A DNA stretch of 22,647 nucleotides. Origin: Ophiothrix spiculata (Eukaryota > Echinodermata > Ophiuroidea > Amphilepidida > Ophiotrichidae). This document shows, in pieces, positions 1 to 8,480 of the stretch; position 1 is the stretch's first letter; each line of letters opens with the position of its first letter. Below the pieces are notes generated by a model. The model ran no database searches and was not told the origin of the DNA. It was given only the letters and a program-made list of their open reading frames with translations. The stretch lies in NCBI GenBank assembly GCA_000969725.1, contig JXSR01S034980.1; one strand, 5' to 3'. A program made the position numbers and the translations under genes.

Positions 1-125
1 ACTACTTGCATTAGAGCACCACTTATTCTATATGTTTTCAGTGATAATGGTCATCGTTGTAACTTGACAATAATCATATATAGTTACGTAAAACTTTTGC
101 ATGACGTTTCTGTGTTAAGTAAAAA
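1..125 (+). repeat. P module, degenerate copy A (left-truncated by window)
   Basis: This stretch aligns with the P module at 9415-9560 and 15655-15800. Shared tracts include the leading 'ttagagcacc', then 'taatggtcatcgttgtaa' and 'ctgtgtt'. It is clearly more diverged than the other two copies are from each other, and it lacks the long sequence that follows P in units B and C. I read it as the remains of an older or more decayed unit (unit A). No coding potential is visible. Confidence 0.65.
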
Positions 126-244
126 TTGATTAGATATACAGATAACCTTGAATAGTCAAAATGTCTTTATCAGGAATTCTTGTTTTTAATAGTTATGGAG
201 AAAATGAAGAATATGTTGAATGTTAACCCTTAATTTTGATACAT

Positions 245-500
245 TGTACAATATACGTGTTCCTTGAAAAAGAACCAAGATATGTTGTTATTTATAGTAA
301 CATATCACACTAGAGAGCCTAGCTACACTTCATGTTCAATGTTCACCATTCCGGAATGATATACTTCCCTGGTTATGACGTCAATCGCTATCTTGTGGTT
401 TGTGTATAATGTAATTTTGTGTAGAATCGATGGGATTTGATGATGCAGATACGTTGTCCTTAAAGGTATGCTTATTAAAAAAACAATGTCGGATCATTTG
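245..500 (+). repeat. N module, copy A
   Basis: This aligns with 12400-12660, 18660-19110 (interrupted) and 21340-21585. Landmarks in order are an 'atatcacac' tract, 'cttcatgttcaatgttcacc', a TGACGTCA palindrome at 376-383, 'gtgtataatgtaatttt' and 'agaatcgatgggattt'. It most resembles the copy at 21340-21585, sharing 'tgttgttattta' just upstream of the conserved tract. Only about 120 bp separate it from module P, whereas several kilobases separate P and N in units B and C, so unit A is internally deleted or was a shorter variant. Confidence 0.7.
376..383. promoter_or_regulatory. CRE-like palindrome TGACGTCA in N copy A (motif only)
   Basis: Perfect cAMP-response-element octamer inside the repeat. 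Equivalent octamers occur in N copies at 18797-18804 and 21471-21478. Evidence is the motif only. Confidence 0.35.
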
Positions 501-692
501 TTTTGGTAAAAAGAGATGGATATACTGAAAAATACTAAAATATAATCAAAAAATGTATTGTACTTGATTATAGTGGCAACACTTTGGAGTTGATGTGTCT
601 TAAAGTAATTTTGTGTAGAATCGATGGGATTTGATGATGCAGATATGTTGTCTTTAAAGGTATGCTTATTAAAAAACAATGTCGGATCATTT
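411..692 (+). repeat. Local direct repeat: 88-bp unit, two copies 194 bp apart
   Basis: The end of module N is duplicated: 411-499 recurs at 605-692, both starting at 'gtaattttgtgtagaatcga' and running through 'aacaatgtcggatcat'. The copies differ at only a few positions over about 88 bp, far less than the divergence between N copies elsewhere, so the duplication is comparatively recent. The 105 bp between them (500-604) contains 'ggcaacacttt', also present near the left edge of module Y at 13382, but the match is too short to prove common origin. Confidence 0.85.
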
Positions 693-840
693 TTGTTATC
701 TTCAAGTACAAGTTTTAATAATCAGTGCGTTACTTTGATAAATATCCATTTTATCTATAAGTAATAATAAAGCTGTATTTATGTCTACTGAGTGATAATT
801 TTTCCTCAATGGAAAGCTCAATAAAAAAGAAAAGGAAATT

Positions 841-2025
841 CACAGCTCAAACAGGGTGATTTCAAAGTCGTAGTTCACGTCCGGTTTTTCATACAAAACA
901 ACAATGGTTTGTTACATTATCATTCAAAATTAACACCACATATTCATAAAATATTATTTGTAATTCAATAATAAGTATCAAGCCTACAATCTGTCAAAAT
1001 TTGACAACAATCGTTTTGTTCTAACATCATTAAGTTATGAGGTGTCGTTGAAAAAGGCGTAAACTTTTCGAAGTAGTCCATTGACTTCATTTTGACCTTG
1101 TTTATGACCGTGAAATCACTAGTAAAGATTCATGTATAAACTAGAGACTCTATTTCAAATGTACGCCAAAAATTGTAATATTCTTATATGTATAAACTAG
1201 AGACTCTATTTCAAATGTACGCCAAAAATTGTAATATTCTTACATGTGTACGTAGGTAAAAACTTGCAGTAAACATAATGTTAAGCCGAGCGAGACGAAA
1301 AACGGACTTAAAGCAGGTACAAACAATTCCTATGGTTAATACACGGCTTATGTGATTCTATTAAGGTTGTTAGAAAAAATAAAACAAGCTAAATCGAATC
1401 CCAAAAATAACCTACGTAAAGCAAACGACGCAAAATACTCACATGTGAGATGTTCGAAAACGTTTTTGGGAGATGTGGATTTCGATGAGTTGAATAATAA
1501 TCAAGAGAACCAAACGGAATTCCCGTATTCCTCTTGAAATATTTTCGAGAATCAAAGGCACTAATATTCCCGTAATTCACGACCTTAGGTTATGTTGATT
1601 CCTAAATGTACATTGGCAACATTCCTGTGGATTTGTGCATCTTAAGGCTACAGTCCCTAAAAACGTCTCGCTCGGCTGAATGTCATGTTTACTGCAAGTT
1701 TTAACCTACTTACACCCATCATAAAATCACAATTTTTGGCGTACATATGAAATAGAGTCACTAGTTTATACATATAACTTTATTAAAGATTTCACTTCCA
1801 TTATCAAGGTCAAAATGACACCTAAAGACTACTTCATGATGTTCGAACAATTCGGCTGGTTTCAAATTTTGACAGATTGTAGGCATGATACTTCTTATTG
1901 AATTACAAACAATATTTTATAAATATGCTGAGTTGATTTTGAACAATAATGTAACAAATCCGGGTTGTTTTGCCTGAAAATCCGGACGTGAATTACGAGT
2001 CTGAGTTTGCCCTGTTTGCCCTGTG
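841..2025. repeat. Long foldback element (inverted arms about 360-460 bp)
   Basis: The left arm, about 841-1300, is the imperfect reverse complement of the right arm, about 1662-2025. Paired landmarks are 'agccgagcgagacg' at the inner left against 'cgtctcgctcggct' at the inner right, and the outer ends 'cagctcaaacaggg' against 'ccctgtttgccctg'. The loop of about 360 bp (1305-1660) has no recognisable product; its one open stretch has no ATG. The left arm is longer because of a 56-bp tandem duplication (1132-1243), and the right arm has a small internal deletion near 1838. A third copy of the arm sequence lies at 3887-4160 without a partner. This could be a foldback transposon or two inverted copies of a composite repeat; I cannot decide. 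Confidence 0.85.
1132..1243 (+). repeat. 56-bp tandem duplication, two near-identical copies
   Basis: A unit beginning 'atgtataaactagagactc' and ending 'gtaatattctta' occurs at 1132-1187 and again at 1188-1243, with 55 of 56 positions identical by eye. The right arm of the foldback has a single version (around 1725-1775, reverse complement) that is clearly more diverged. The tandem step is therefore much younger than the foldback. Confidence 0.93.
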
Positions 2026-2380
2026 AATTGCCTGTTTTAAGTATCTACATTATCTACATTTTGTCTGATATACGCATTCGAATAATTTACTTACAAAACT
2101 GAGCATTCCAATGAGGCAAAAATTGCAATTTTTATGTAAACAAAAGAACAATACGGCATTCTAATGTTTATGTTTTAGATTTTAGTTCACAATCTCAACG
2201 CTACCTTGATAGCTCAGCGTTAGATCTCTCGCTTCGAAATGCATGACCAACCCCCGCCATAATCCATGGTTCGAGTCCCCGCAAAGGCAGTGGAAACTAT
2301 TTATCTTTTCATCATTGAATAATAGTTAGGATTCATATTTTCCTGAGCATATGGATTCCTCGTACCCCTAAGTTTTATTA
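1773..2380 (+). repeat. Composite repeat with tRNA-like 3' part, copy 1
   Basis: From 'ttaaagatttcac' this follows the same order as 3887-4630: a tract with 'aaggtcaaaatgac', then 'tcaaattttgacagattgt', 'ataaatatgctgagttga', 'aaaatccggacgtgaat', 'gagcattccaatgaggc', then the tRNA-like head at 2201-2290 and a tail containing 'atagttaggattca' and 'atggattcc'. Its left part is also the right arm of the foldback. Relative to copy 2 it has an extra segment at about 2030-2085. The tRNA-like head sits internally rather than at the left edge, so either a SINE landed in an older element that then moved as a unit, or this is a non-autonomous element that captured a polymerase III promoter. Confidence 0.75.
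2201..2290 (+). repeat. tRNA-derived SINE-like head, copy 1
   Basis: Both internal polymerase III promoter elements are visible: an A-box-like 'tagctcagcgttaga' at 2210-2224 and a B-box 'ggttcgagtcc' at about 2268-2278. The acceptor-like ends CTACCTT and AAGGCAG pair at six of seven positions. The anticodon region and variable arm are expanded and do not form a normal cloverleaf, so this is not a working tRNA gene. The tail continues to about 2380 without a clear poly(A) or simple-repeat end. Confidence 0.8.
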
Positions 2381-2389
2381 ATTGATAAC

Positions 2390-2868
2390 GCATCGCTTTG
2401 CCTTACCATAAAATGGAAAGGACTAAGACTCCACAATCCACATCCTGACTCAGAATTTAATGCTAGTAACAGTAATTATTGTTCTGAATCATTAAATCCC
2501 TTGACCTTAAAACCTATCATTGCTAGTATTTGAAGTCTGAATTGTCATTTACAAGTCCAATACGGTAACATCTGAACAAGATCATGTTATCCAAAGTGCG
2601 TAAATTAATGAGGTCAGCAACTTTTTTTGAAAAACAAGAAACCTGCTGACGTAATTTAATGTTCTTGTAAATGAAAATAATAGTAAAAGCTAATGTATAA
2701 TTTGGGTTTTTACCCCTTTTAGTATATAACTAATTGTAATAGTTAGCTATGTGTAAATATACATACTTTCGGAGTAAACGTGGTTTTCTAACATCTCGTT
2801 ATAGAAAAGAAACCAAAGCCATTAAGTTTTAATTGTACGTCCAGTGACATTATAGTGTTTGATAAGAC
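2390..2868. other. Non-coding spacer, no recognisable feature
   Basis: AT-rich sequence following the composite repeat. I see no convincing open frame, long inverted repeat, or match to the other modules until the Q-like sequence begins at about 2869. Confidence 0.6.
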
Positions 2869-3060
2869 TGAAGGTATTCATGAGCATATCAATATACATT
2901 TACGAATGTCGGAATTTGTCTGACATGAGCCGACTAAATGACGTTGAACGCTGAAGTATTTACATAAAGAGTACTAAGTAAATTACAAATGTTTTTGAAC
3001 AGCTATCATGGGGGTAATTGAATAAGATATACATTCAATATTTTTTCAAAATACACTGAA
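2869..3060 (+). repeat. Q module, copy 1
   Basis: This aligns with 10660-10880 and 16520-16740. Landmarks are 'actgaaggtattcatgag', 'catatcaatatacattta', 'ctaaatgacgttgaacgctg', 'tactaagtaaatta', 'ctatcatgggggtaattgaa' and 'acattcaat'. The copy ends near 3055 and does not continue into the 'tccggtgcaatgcag' part found elsewhere. Confidence 0.75.
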
Positions 3061-3886
3061 AGGTTCATATTTAAACAATACATTTTGACCAACGTTTTGT
3101 CCAAAAAAAGGAACAAGAAATTTAAAATTACTATTGATTTTTATAACACATTCGAATTTACTCTGTTTCCAAATTAAAATGACACTAAGATCAGATTTGT
3201 GGATCATTCGGTTCCGGAAATATTGAAGTTTCTGTGAAGTAATTTTGAGGATATGACAGGGCGTTCAAAAATATCAAATAAACTATTATAGTAGATATAT
3301 TTATTCATGACACTAAACGGTAAGATGGTAAGATTATATTTGGAGGGGATGTGTTCAGACAGTGAGTGCTTAGGTCCTATGCAAATGAGCTTATAATGAA
3401 CAATTTTATGTTTTGATCTTCCGATCGATATTACAAAAACCTGGTTGTGAGATTGTGTTTTTTAAACGTGACCTGCTGATATGACTTTCTTTGAACCCTT
3501 AATATGTGAAAAGGGAGAAAGCAAATGCAAATTGGGAATGTGGGTATGAAAATTTAAAGTCTTTCCAGTTAAAATGTAAGAGAACGGTTCTACTTTTGAT
3601 GAAATTTAAGAATTTTATGACATTTTCCATGAAAATAAACAATACAACACCGTACGGAACGTTACTCTATTTACTCCCGCAACAACTAAAAGCACTCAGA
3701 TTTAAAATATTGCAATGACTTGTACTGAATTAATAACATGAATAAATTGCGCATATCAGGAACATTCCGATTATGAACAAAATTCCAAACGTTTTTTACT
3801 AATCCCATCTTAAAAGACACAAGCAACGTTCAGCGTGTTTCGATATGTCCAAATGATGATTACGCCGGAGAGACACTTTAATGAGA
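3060..3886. other. Non-coding spacer
   Basis: AT-rich DNA without a supported gene. A 70-codon open stretch at 3506-3718 has no conserved motif and a biased lysine/leucine composition expected of AT-rich noise. The tract 'tatttattcatgacac' near 3298 resembles 'tattattcatgacac' in unit C (about 16850), so a decayed continuation of the unit A repeat is possible, but the match is short. Confidence 0.55.
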
Positions 3887-4168
3887 GAACTTTACTAGTG
3901 ATTTCACGTCCATTATTAAGGTCAAAATGACGCCTAAAGACTTATTCGAAAAAGTTGACCCCTTTTCGCTGAAACCTCATAATTTCATTTCATTTGAACA
4001 ATTCGACTGATTTCAAATTTTGACAGATTGTTGAATCACAAACAATATTTTATAAATATGCTGAGTTGATTTTGAATGATAATGTAACAAACCCTTGTTG
4101 TTTTGGCCGAAAATCCGGACGTGAATAACGACTCTGAGTTCGCCCTGTTTAATTACAAATTGAGCATT

Positions 4169-4363
4169 CCCTAGTAAAAACCGAGTACAAAACAAATACA
4201 ACATTCCTAAGATGCACATTTGGAACATCATTTAAGTACAATTTGAGTACATTTATAGTACACAAATTAGTTCTATATTTGTACTAAAACTGTACTATAG
4301 TTGTGTTCCAAATGTGCAGCTCAGGAATGTTGTACTAGAATTGTACTCGATTTTTTTCCAGGG
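4169..4363. mobile_element. 195-bp MITE with about 65-bp terminal inverted repeats, proven by an empty site
   Basis: The left end begins 'ccctagtaaaaaccgagtac' and the right end, read in reverse complement, begins 'ccctggaaaaaaatcgagta'. Both arms continue through 'acaacattcct' and 'gcacatttggaac'. Sequence around 2088-2108 in composite copy 1 reads uninterrupted 'gagcattccaatgag', whereas here 'gagcatt' and 'ttccaatgag' lie on either side of the element. That gives TT as the simplest duplicated target; a longer overlap such as TTCC is possible because the element itself begins with CC. No transposase is present, so it is non-autonomous. The superfamily cannot be assigned from this. Confidence 0.9.
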
Positions 4364-4458
4364 TTCCAATGAGGCAAAAATTGCAATTTTTATGTAAACA
4401 AAAGAAAAATACGGCATTCTAATTTTTATGTTTTAGATTTTAGTTCAAGATCTCAACG

Positions 4459-4548
4459 CTGCATTGATAGCTCAGCGGTAGATCCCTCGCTTCGTAATGC
4501 ACGATTAACCCCTGCCATAATCCATGGTTCGAGTCCCCGCAAAGGCAG
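4459..4548 (+). repeat. tRNA-derived SINE-like head, copy 2
   Basis: A-box 'tagctcagcggtagatc' at about 4468-4484 and B-box 'ggttcgagtcc' at about 4526-4536, with acceptor-like ends CTGCATT and AAGGCAG pairing at six of seven positions. The likely ancestral end CTGCCTT would pair perfectly; this copy and copy 1 each lost one different pair. The loop-like 'ttcgtaa' after 'ctcgc' would give anticodon CGT, pointing weakly to a threonine tRNA ancestor, but the arm after it is expanded and no longer pairs. Confidence 0.83.
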
Positions 4549-4629
4549 TGGAAACTCTAAATCATTTCATGATTAAAAAATAGTTAGGATTCACATTTTC
4601 CTGAGCAGATGGATTCCCTTTACCCTTAA

Positions 4630-5463
4630 TCACCTATAATATACTTATTTTCTGACTTAAAAAAAAAAAAAAAACTTATTTCTAAAAGAAATTCCTTTTT
4701 TAATAGTTACATTTTAATCATTTTCAAAAATATTACACCCCTCAATGAAGAGTTCAAAGTGCAGTCACTTAAGCAAAAATTTCAACCCTACACCTGTTGA
4801 CCTCCTTATCAGCCTTGTTTTACAAATTTACCTATACAGGCTTTGACGAAACATCTTATATCATAATTATGACCGGGAAAAAAATAATCATAATAATATA
4901 ATATAAAAAAACATTTAAGAATGTTTGATACGCTAGTATAAAACATAACATAGTAAAGCGATGAATATTCAAATCACCAATAGGTTATTTTTTGAAAAGT
5001 GGAAGTTGTGTTCATCGAATTCCTAAATTGAAAATAACTAACTTTTTGTAGTGATTGACATTCCTATGACAACCTTAGTTTTGTGGTTGAGATAAGAGAG
5101 GAGGAACCATTCAATTTCTTTAAGAAGCCCTTTTCATATATATGTTTCAAATACCTACACTCTGAAAAAGTAAATACAAGCTTTTTATATCTGTTTTTAC
5201 CTCTTTTGAATTTGATAATGTTGAACCGGTTTTACCCTATAGTAAAAGTAAAGTTAATATCCTAATAAAGGGTGACGGACTGTCTTCCATGTCCAAATTT
5301 CTTACTCGTGGCAAATGAATATCTTTTAATTATCTGAACAATTACGATTGTTTTTATAGATTCATAAGCAGCACTGGTCATTGTCTTTAGGATGAGAAGA
5401 ATACAAAAAAGAGCTTTCAAAATCGGTTTGGTTTTTACGGGCATATTGCCCGTGTAAACATAG
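4630..5463. other. Non-coding spacer with a 16-A run
   Basis: The only notable item is the A run at 4659-4674, about 30 bp beyond the end of the composite repeat; it may be a decayed SINE tail or an ordinary homopolymer. Open stretches near 5083 and 5262-5544 are short and overlap on opposite strands. No inverted repeat or module match was seen. Confidence 0.55.
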
Positions 5464-5609
5464 GGGCCCGTATTCCAGAAAGATGTTGTTTAACTGAGCA
5501 TCAACTGTCCAGGAAGGATACAGCTTACAAGCAGAACAGTTCAATGAGTCATGCTGTTGACGAGAAATAAAACCTTGATTTAGCTAAACACCTTTCTGGA
5601 ATACGGGCC
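5464..5609. mobile_element. About 145-bp MITE
   Basis: The left end 'gggcccgtattccagaaag' is mirrored by the right end 'ctttctggaatacgggcc', a near-perfect inverted repeat of about 18 bp. The interior of about 110 bp has no open frame. The flanks 'cata' and 'ataa' do not give an unambiguous target duplication. The family is not assigned. Confidence 0.85.
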
Positions 5610-6064
5610 ATAATTAAGAAATTTAAATTAGGAATATTAATTTTCATACCTTTATATCTCATAAAGCGTTAAAATGACACCTCTAATACATAAGTCTAAT
5701 CAATGTTTGAAATAGCTTTCATGAAAAAAGGCGTTGTAATTATTTTAGCATTTTTCCAATTATTACGAAAGTGTGTGCCCTCCTATTATAAGTCTCAATT
5801 AAAACCCATAAAAGGGGATGATTTAGTTCCATGTTTTAGTCCAGTGTCACATACTACAACCAATACGATCGGGTTGTGTATTAAATTATGACCCATTATA
5901 ATACATATATTTGTTTGGTCTCGCTTTTGCGATCAAAACCCAAAGTATTCTGAATAACATTTGAACTTGAAATAGTAATAACGAGCAGAGAGGAAGCTGA
6001 AAATAATGATATATACTATCGTTTAGTAATTTTAATGAGACAGGATTTTTAAGCAGAGAGAACA
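5610..6064. other. Non-coding spacer
   Basis: AT-rich sequence. An open stretch at 5703-5891 begins with ATG but shows no signal peptide, domain or conserved motif. The tract 'attacgaaagtgtgtgccc' near 5764 resembles 'gttacgaaagtgtgtcggc' near 8779, with 'tttagcatttt' upstream in both; this may mark another old shared repeat but is too short to call. Confidence 0.5.
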
Positions 6065-6480
6065 AAATCTTTTTGGAGCGCTCCTTCCTGCAGTAGAGGA
6101 TAGCTCATCAGTGTCTAACACTGCTTTCCATTAGGGTCCTCTGTCAGATGGTCAGATTTTTTTTACCAGTTTCATATGCAGAAGAAACCCGGAGCACCCC
6201 GAGGCAACCTGCGGAAGCAAGTGTGATCTGTCAACCTATTTGCACATACAGCCCCTAGACCGGTGTTATGAGACTGAGGTTCCCCCAAAATCAGGAGTCC
6301 GGGTCTAATTGAACTACACGGAATAAGTCGCAGTCGATACTTTATTGATCGCACATGTACAAGTACGTTCTACACCATTTAATAGTCACACGGACGCTGT
6401 ATTTCATTACACCGGGATATAGACCCACAATTTGGTGCAAAGCGAGGGAATTACTGCTGCGCTATCTGCTTCCCCCGAAA
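6065..6480. other. Relatively GC-rich unidentified block
   Basis: This roughly 415-bp stretch is visibly richer in G+C than its surroundings, with tracts such as 'gaaacccggagcaccccgag' at 6183 and 'ggagtccgggtctaattgaa' at 6295. The 'cccggagcacccc' style resembles dispersed repeats of many metazoan genomes, read here on either strand. No second copy occurs in the window, no long open frame is present, and no tRNA cloverleaf forms. It is probably an inserted repeat of unknown type. Confidence 0.45.
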
Positions 6481-6528
6481 TACTAGGGAACTAATAAGTA
6501 AGTGGCGTCTTCAAAACTCAACCGGCGG

Positions 6529-6605
6529 TTGTCTGCCGGTTCTGACCGGTTCAATCGAAATAAACAATAGCCAACAGCCCAGAACCGCCCAGAACCGGCA
6601 GACAA
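6529..6605. repeat. 24-bp-arm hairpin, GC-rich
   Basis: Arms 6529-6552 and 6582-6605 pair at 22 of 24 positions: 'ttgtctgccggttctgaccg' on the left against 'cagaaccggcagacaa' at the right outer end. The loop is about 29 bp of AT-rich sequence. Each arm contains an internal 'ccggttctgaccgg' or 'gaaccgcccagaacc' repetition. It could be a small foldback element; it stands directly left of a Q module fragment. Confidence 0.85.
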
Positions 6606-6617
6606 AATTATGTTTAC

Positions 6618-6735
6618 ATCACTCATTGGGATAGTTGAATAACAGCTACATTCAATGGCGTTTCTATTGAAAGAGTAGATCAATATAAATAGTCCTGTAC
6701 AATGCAGGGGGAGATTATCAGTATTTGGCACATAC
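6618..6735 (+). repeat. Q module, copy 2 (right half only)
   Basis: Aligns with the second half of Q: 'agttgaataacagctacatt', 'ggcgtttctattgaaagagt', 'agatcaatataaatagtcct', 'gtacaatgcagggggagatt'. Compare 10808-10880 and 16670-16750. The left half ('gacgttgaacgctgaag') is absent here. Confidence 0.75.
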
Positions 6736-6739
6736 ATAT

Positions 6740-7605
6740 TGCAAAATGCAGAAAGGGGTTTCATTTTACCCAATCACATGCACTTTGAAAGTTTATCATG
6801 GTCCGGGTTTTCTTTTTTTTAAATTTTAGTTTTCAGTGTCATATGAAAGACAAACACAGACAATATGCTTCAATTTCAAATTTCAGTTAAATCGAAACAA
6901 CCATTTTGTTTTTATAACCAATTTTGCATTTTTCATTTGCCTCTACTTCACTGTGTACATAGTTTTAAGGTTTCCATAAAATTAATAATTTAACATATTT
7001 TCACTTATATCTGTGAAACGTGACCTGTTTCAACCGTAAAAGTTCACATGAGTAATGAAGAAAAATATTAGGAATATATTGGTACCAAAATTTCATGAAG
7101 TTTTAAAAAAATGCTGACCCATTATGACAGGGTTCCTTTAAAGTAGATATATATTTTTCCAAGATAACAAACTGTGTAATATTGTTATCTAACCATTTGA
7201 CTAAAACGTGAATACAAACATTTCCTTTTGAGTACTCTAATGGGAAATTGCGACGTTTGAGTAAGATAAATACGTATATAAGAGATGCCCCAGGTATTTT
7301 GAGAGCAAATTTCCCAAAATACACATACATATACATGATTATATGCATACATATGTATTGATATACATCTTCCCCAAAAGTGATCACCTTCAAAGCATAA
7401 CAAAATTATTATATATAATATGCACTGGACTATACACTCTAATTTTTAAGAAGCAACAATTTGTACGACAATCTATACATAGCTTTAACATATGTATATC
7501 TCTGCTGCAATATGCATTAGGTGTCAGTAAAATAAACAGATTTACTTGTTTACAACTGTTCACAAATCAGAAATTTAACGAAACATAGCTGATCAATGTA
7601 CACTT
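6740..7605. other. Non-coding AT-rich spacer with ATAC-rich tract
   Basis: Contains alternating purine-pyrimidine 'acacatacatatacatga' type sequence at 7321-7370, which is microsatellite-like but imperfect. Open stretches near 7103-7403 and 7343-7588 lie on opposite strands through the same simple sequence and show no protein family signature. No long inverted repeat was found. Confidence 0.55.
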
Positions 7606-7775
7606 ATTATAAAAACATTCATCGGCTTATCAACAAACATACAACAATATTGTGTGTATTTTTAACATTTATAAAACGAGTTAGTGGCATTGAACGCTGA
7701 AGTATATCATAATGAAATTCAAATATAAGTGTGTGTTTTCTGCATCCATTATTGAGTTAATTTGATACCAGATGC
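7606..7775 (+). repeat. Q module, copy 3 (N-to-Q junction type)
   Basis: Resembles 12660-12820 in unit B: 'acatacaacaatatt' then 'attgaacgctgaagtat', 'aaattcaaat', 'ttttctgcatccattattga' and 'gttaatttgat'. It shares the 'gaacgctgaagta' wording of copies 1 and 5 rather than the 'gaaggatgctgta' form at 10730, so at least two subfamilies of Q exist. Confidence 0.65.
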
Positions 7776-7779
7776 GCCA

Positions 7780-8264
7780 TCACCAAGTAAAGGAGAAAAT
7801 GAGTAAAAGAGTTTATTGATTGTGATTTGTCATAAGGCAGTGTAGTAACACACATTTTTATTTTTTCATTTACATCAAACCATAAAATCATAAAAAAAAC
7901 ATTAAGGCAAAAAGTGTTTTGGGAAATTAGCTATGCGATGTGCAGTATCTTTTATTAACGCTCAAAAATGTTGATCGCCCAACTTACGTTTGTGAAGTAC
8001 CGTCATTGTCATTCAACACGTATGCGGTAGACGAAAACACGAAACAAAAAAGTTGTAAATAAATAAATCTCGCTTGAATTTAGAATATAGTTGCTAAAAA
8101 TCGCAATGATTTAGTGGATTTTGTATATTGTCTCCCTTTTTTGCCATTTTAATGATGATCGCCATTTTGTAATGACCTTCCCAGCATGCAAAGCGTGCAT
8201 ACATGGTTCGTTGGTACTCAAAACACTGGGTACAAATTTAATTAAGACGAAGCTGCCACGAATC
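7780..8264. other. Non-coding spacer
   Basis: AT-rich, with short A and T runs. No supported gene or module match. It forms the left flank of unit B. Confidence 0.55.
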
Positions 8265-8480
8265 ATTTGCCTTTGGTCGCCAGAGACATAAAGAAACTCG
8301 GACGGTGGTCGATCGCTGGATTACTCTCGATAAAAAAAAAATCATTTTCACATAGCAATGCGCGCGAGTTTCTGAGACAAACCTTTTTTTTTTGCCTAAC
8401 TTGAAACCATAAAACACGTCGCAACGGCATTTTAACTCCTTTACTGACATTAATATATATTTATTTACAATATTCTCTGT
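8265..8480 (+). repeat. S module, unit B
   Basis: Aligns with 15425-15615. Shared tracts are 'acataaagaaactcggacgg', 'ggtcgatc.ctggatt', 'agcaatgcg', 'gagacaaacctt' and 'ctctgttcaatcata'. Both copies contain inverted 'aaactcg' and 'cgagttt' or 'cgggttt' tracts. Unit C has about 40 extra bases in the middle, including a more GC-rich 'gccagcgcgtagctctaccc'. Confidence 0.82.

Larger units (their letters stand above)
3887..4630 (+). repeat. Composite repeat with tRNA-like 3' part, copy 2
   Basis: Collinear with 1773-2380, starting at 'actttactagtgatttcacg'. It keeps a segment around 3940-4000 ('ttcgaaaaagttgacc', 'gaaacctcataa') that copy 1 has lost but the left foldback arm retains, so copy 2 is the fuller version there. 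It is interrupted by a 195-bp MITE at 4169-4363, after which homology resumes at 'ttccaatgaggcaaaaatt'. It ends near 4630, and a run of 16 A follows at 4659-4674. Confidence 0.8.

Noticed and set aside
1352-1537. 61-codon open stretch in the foldback loop
   Set aside because: It starts at GTG, not ATG, has no recognisable domain, and stands alone. Foldback loops can hold captured genes, but nothing here supports one.
4459-4548. Functional tRNA gene
   Set aside because: A and B boxes are fine, but the anticodon arm does not pair, the variable region is too long and the T stem has mismatches. It fits a SINE head.
6095-6125. Hammerhead ribozyme core (CTGATGAG on the minus strand near 6107)
   Set aside because: No following GAAA core or flanking stems at workable distances.
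6483-6773. 96-codon minus-strand open stretch
   Set aside because: It runs through a hairpin (6529-6605) and a Q module fragment, both non-coding repeats, and other Q copies are not open in this frame.
7321-7370. Microsatellite
   Set aside because: The 'acatac'-type sequence is irregular and has no fixed period; I noted it under the spacer only.
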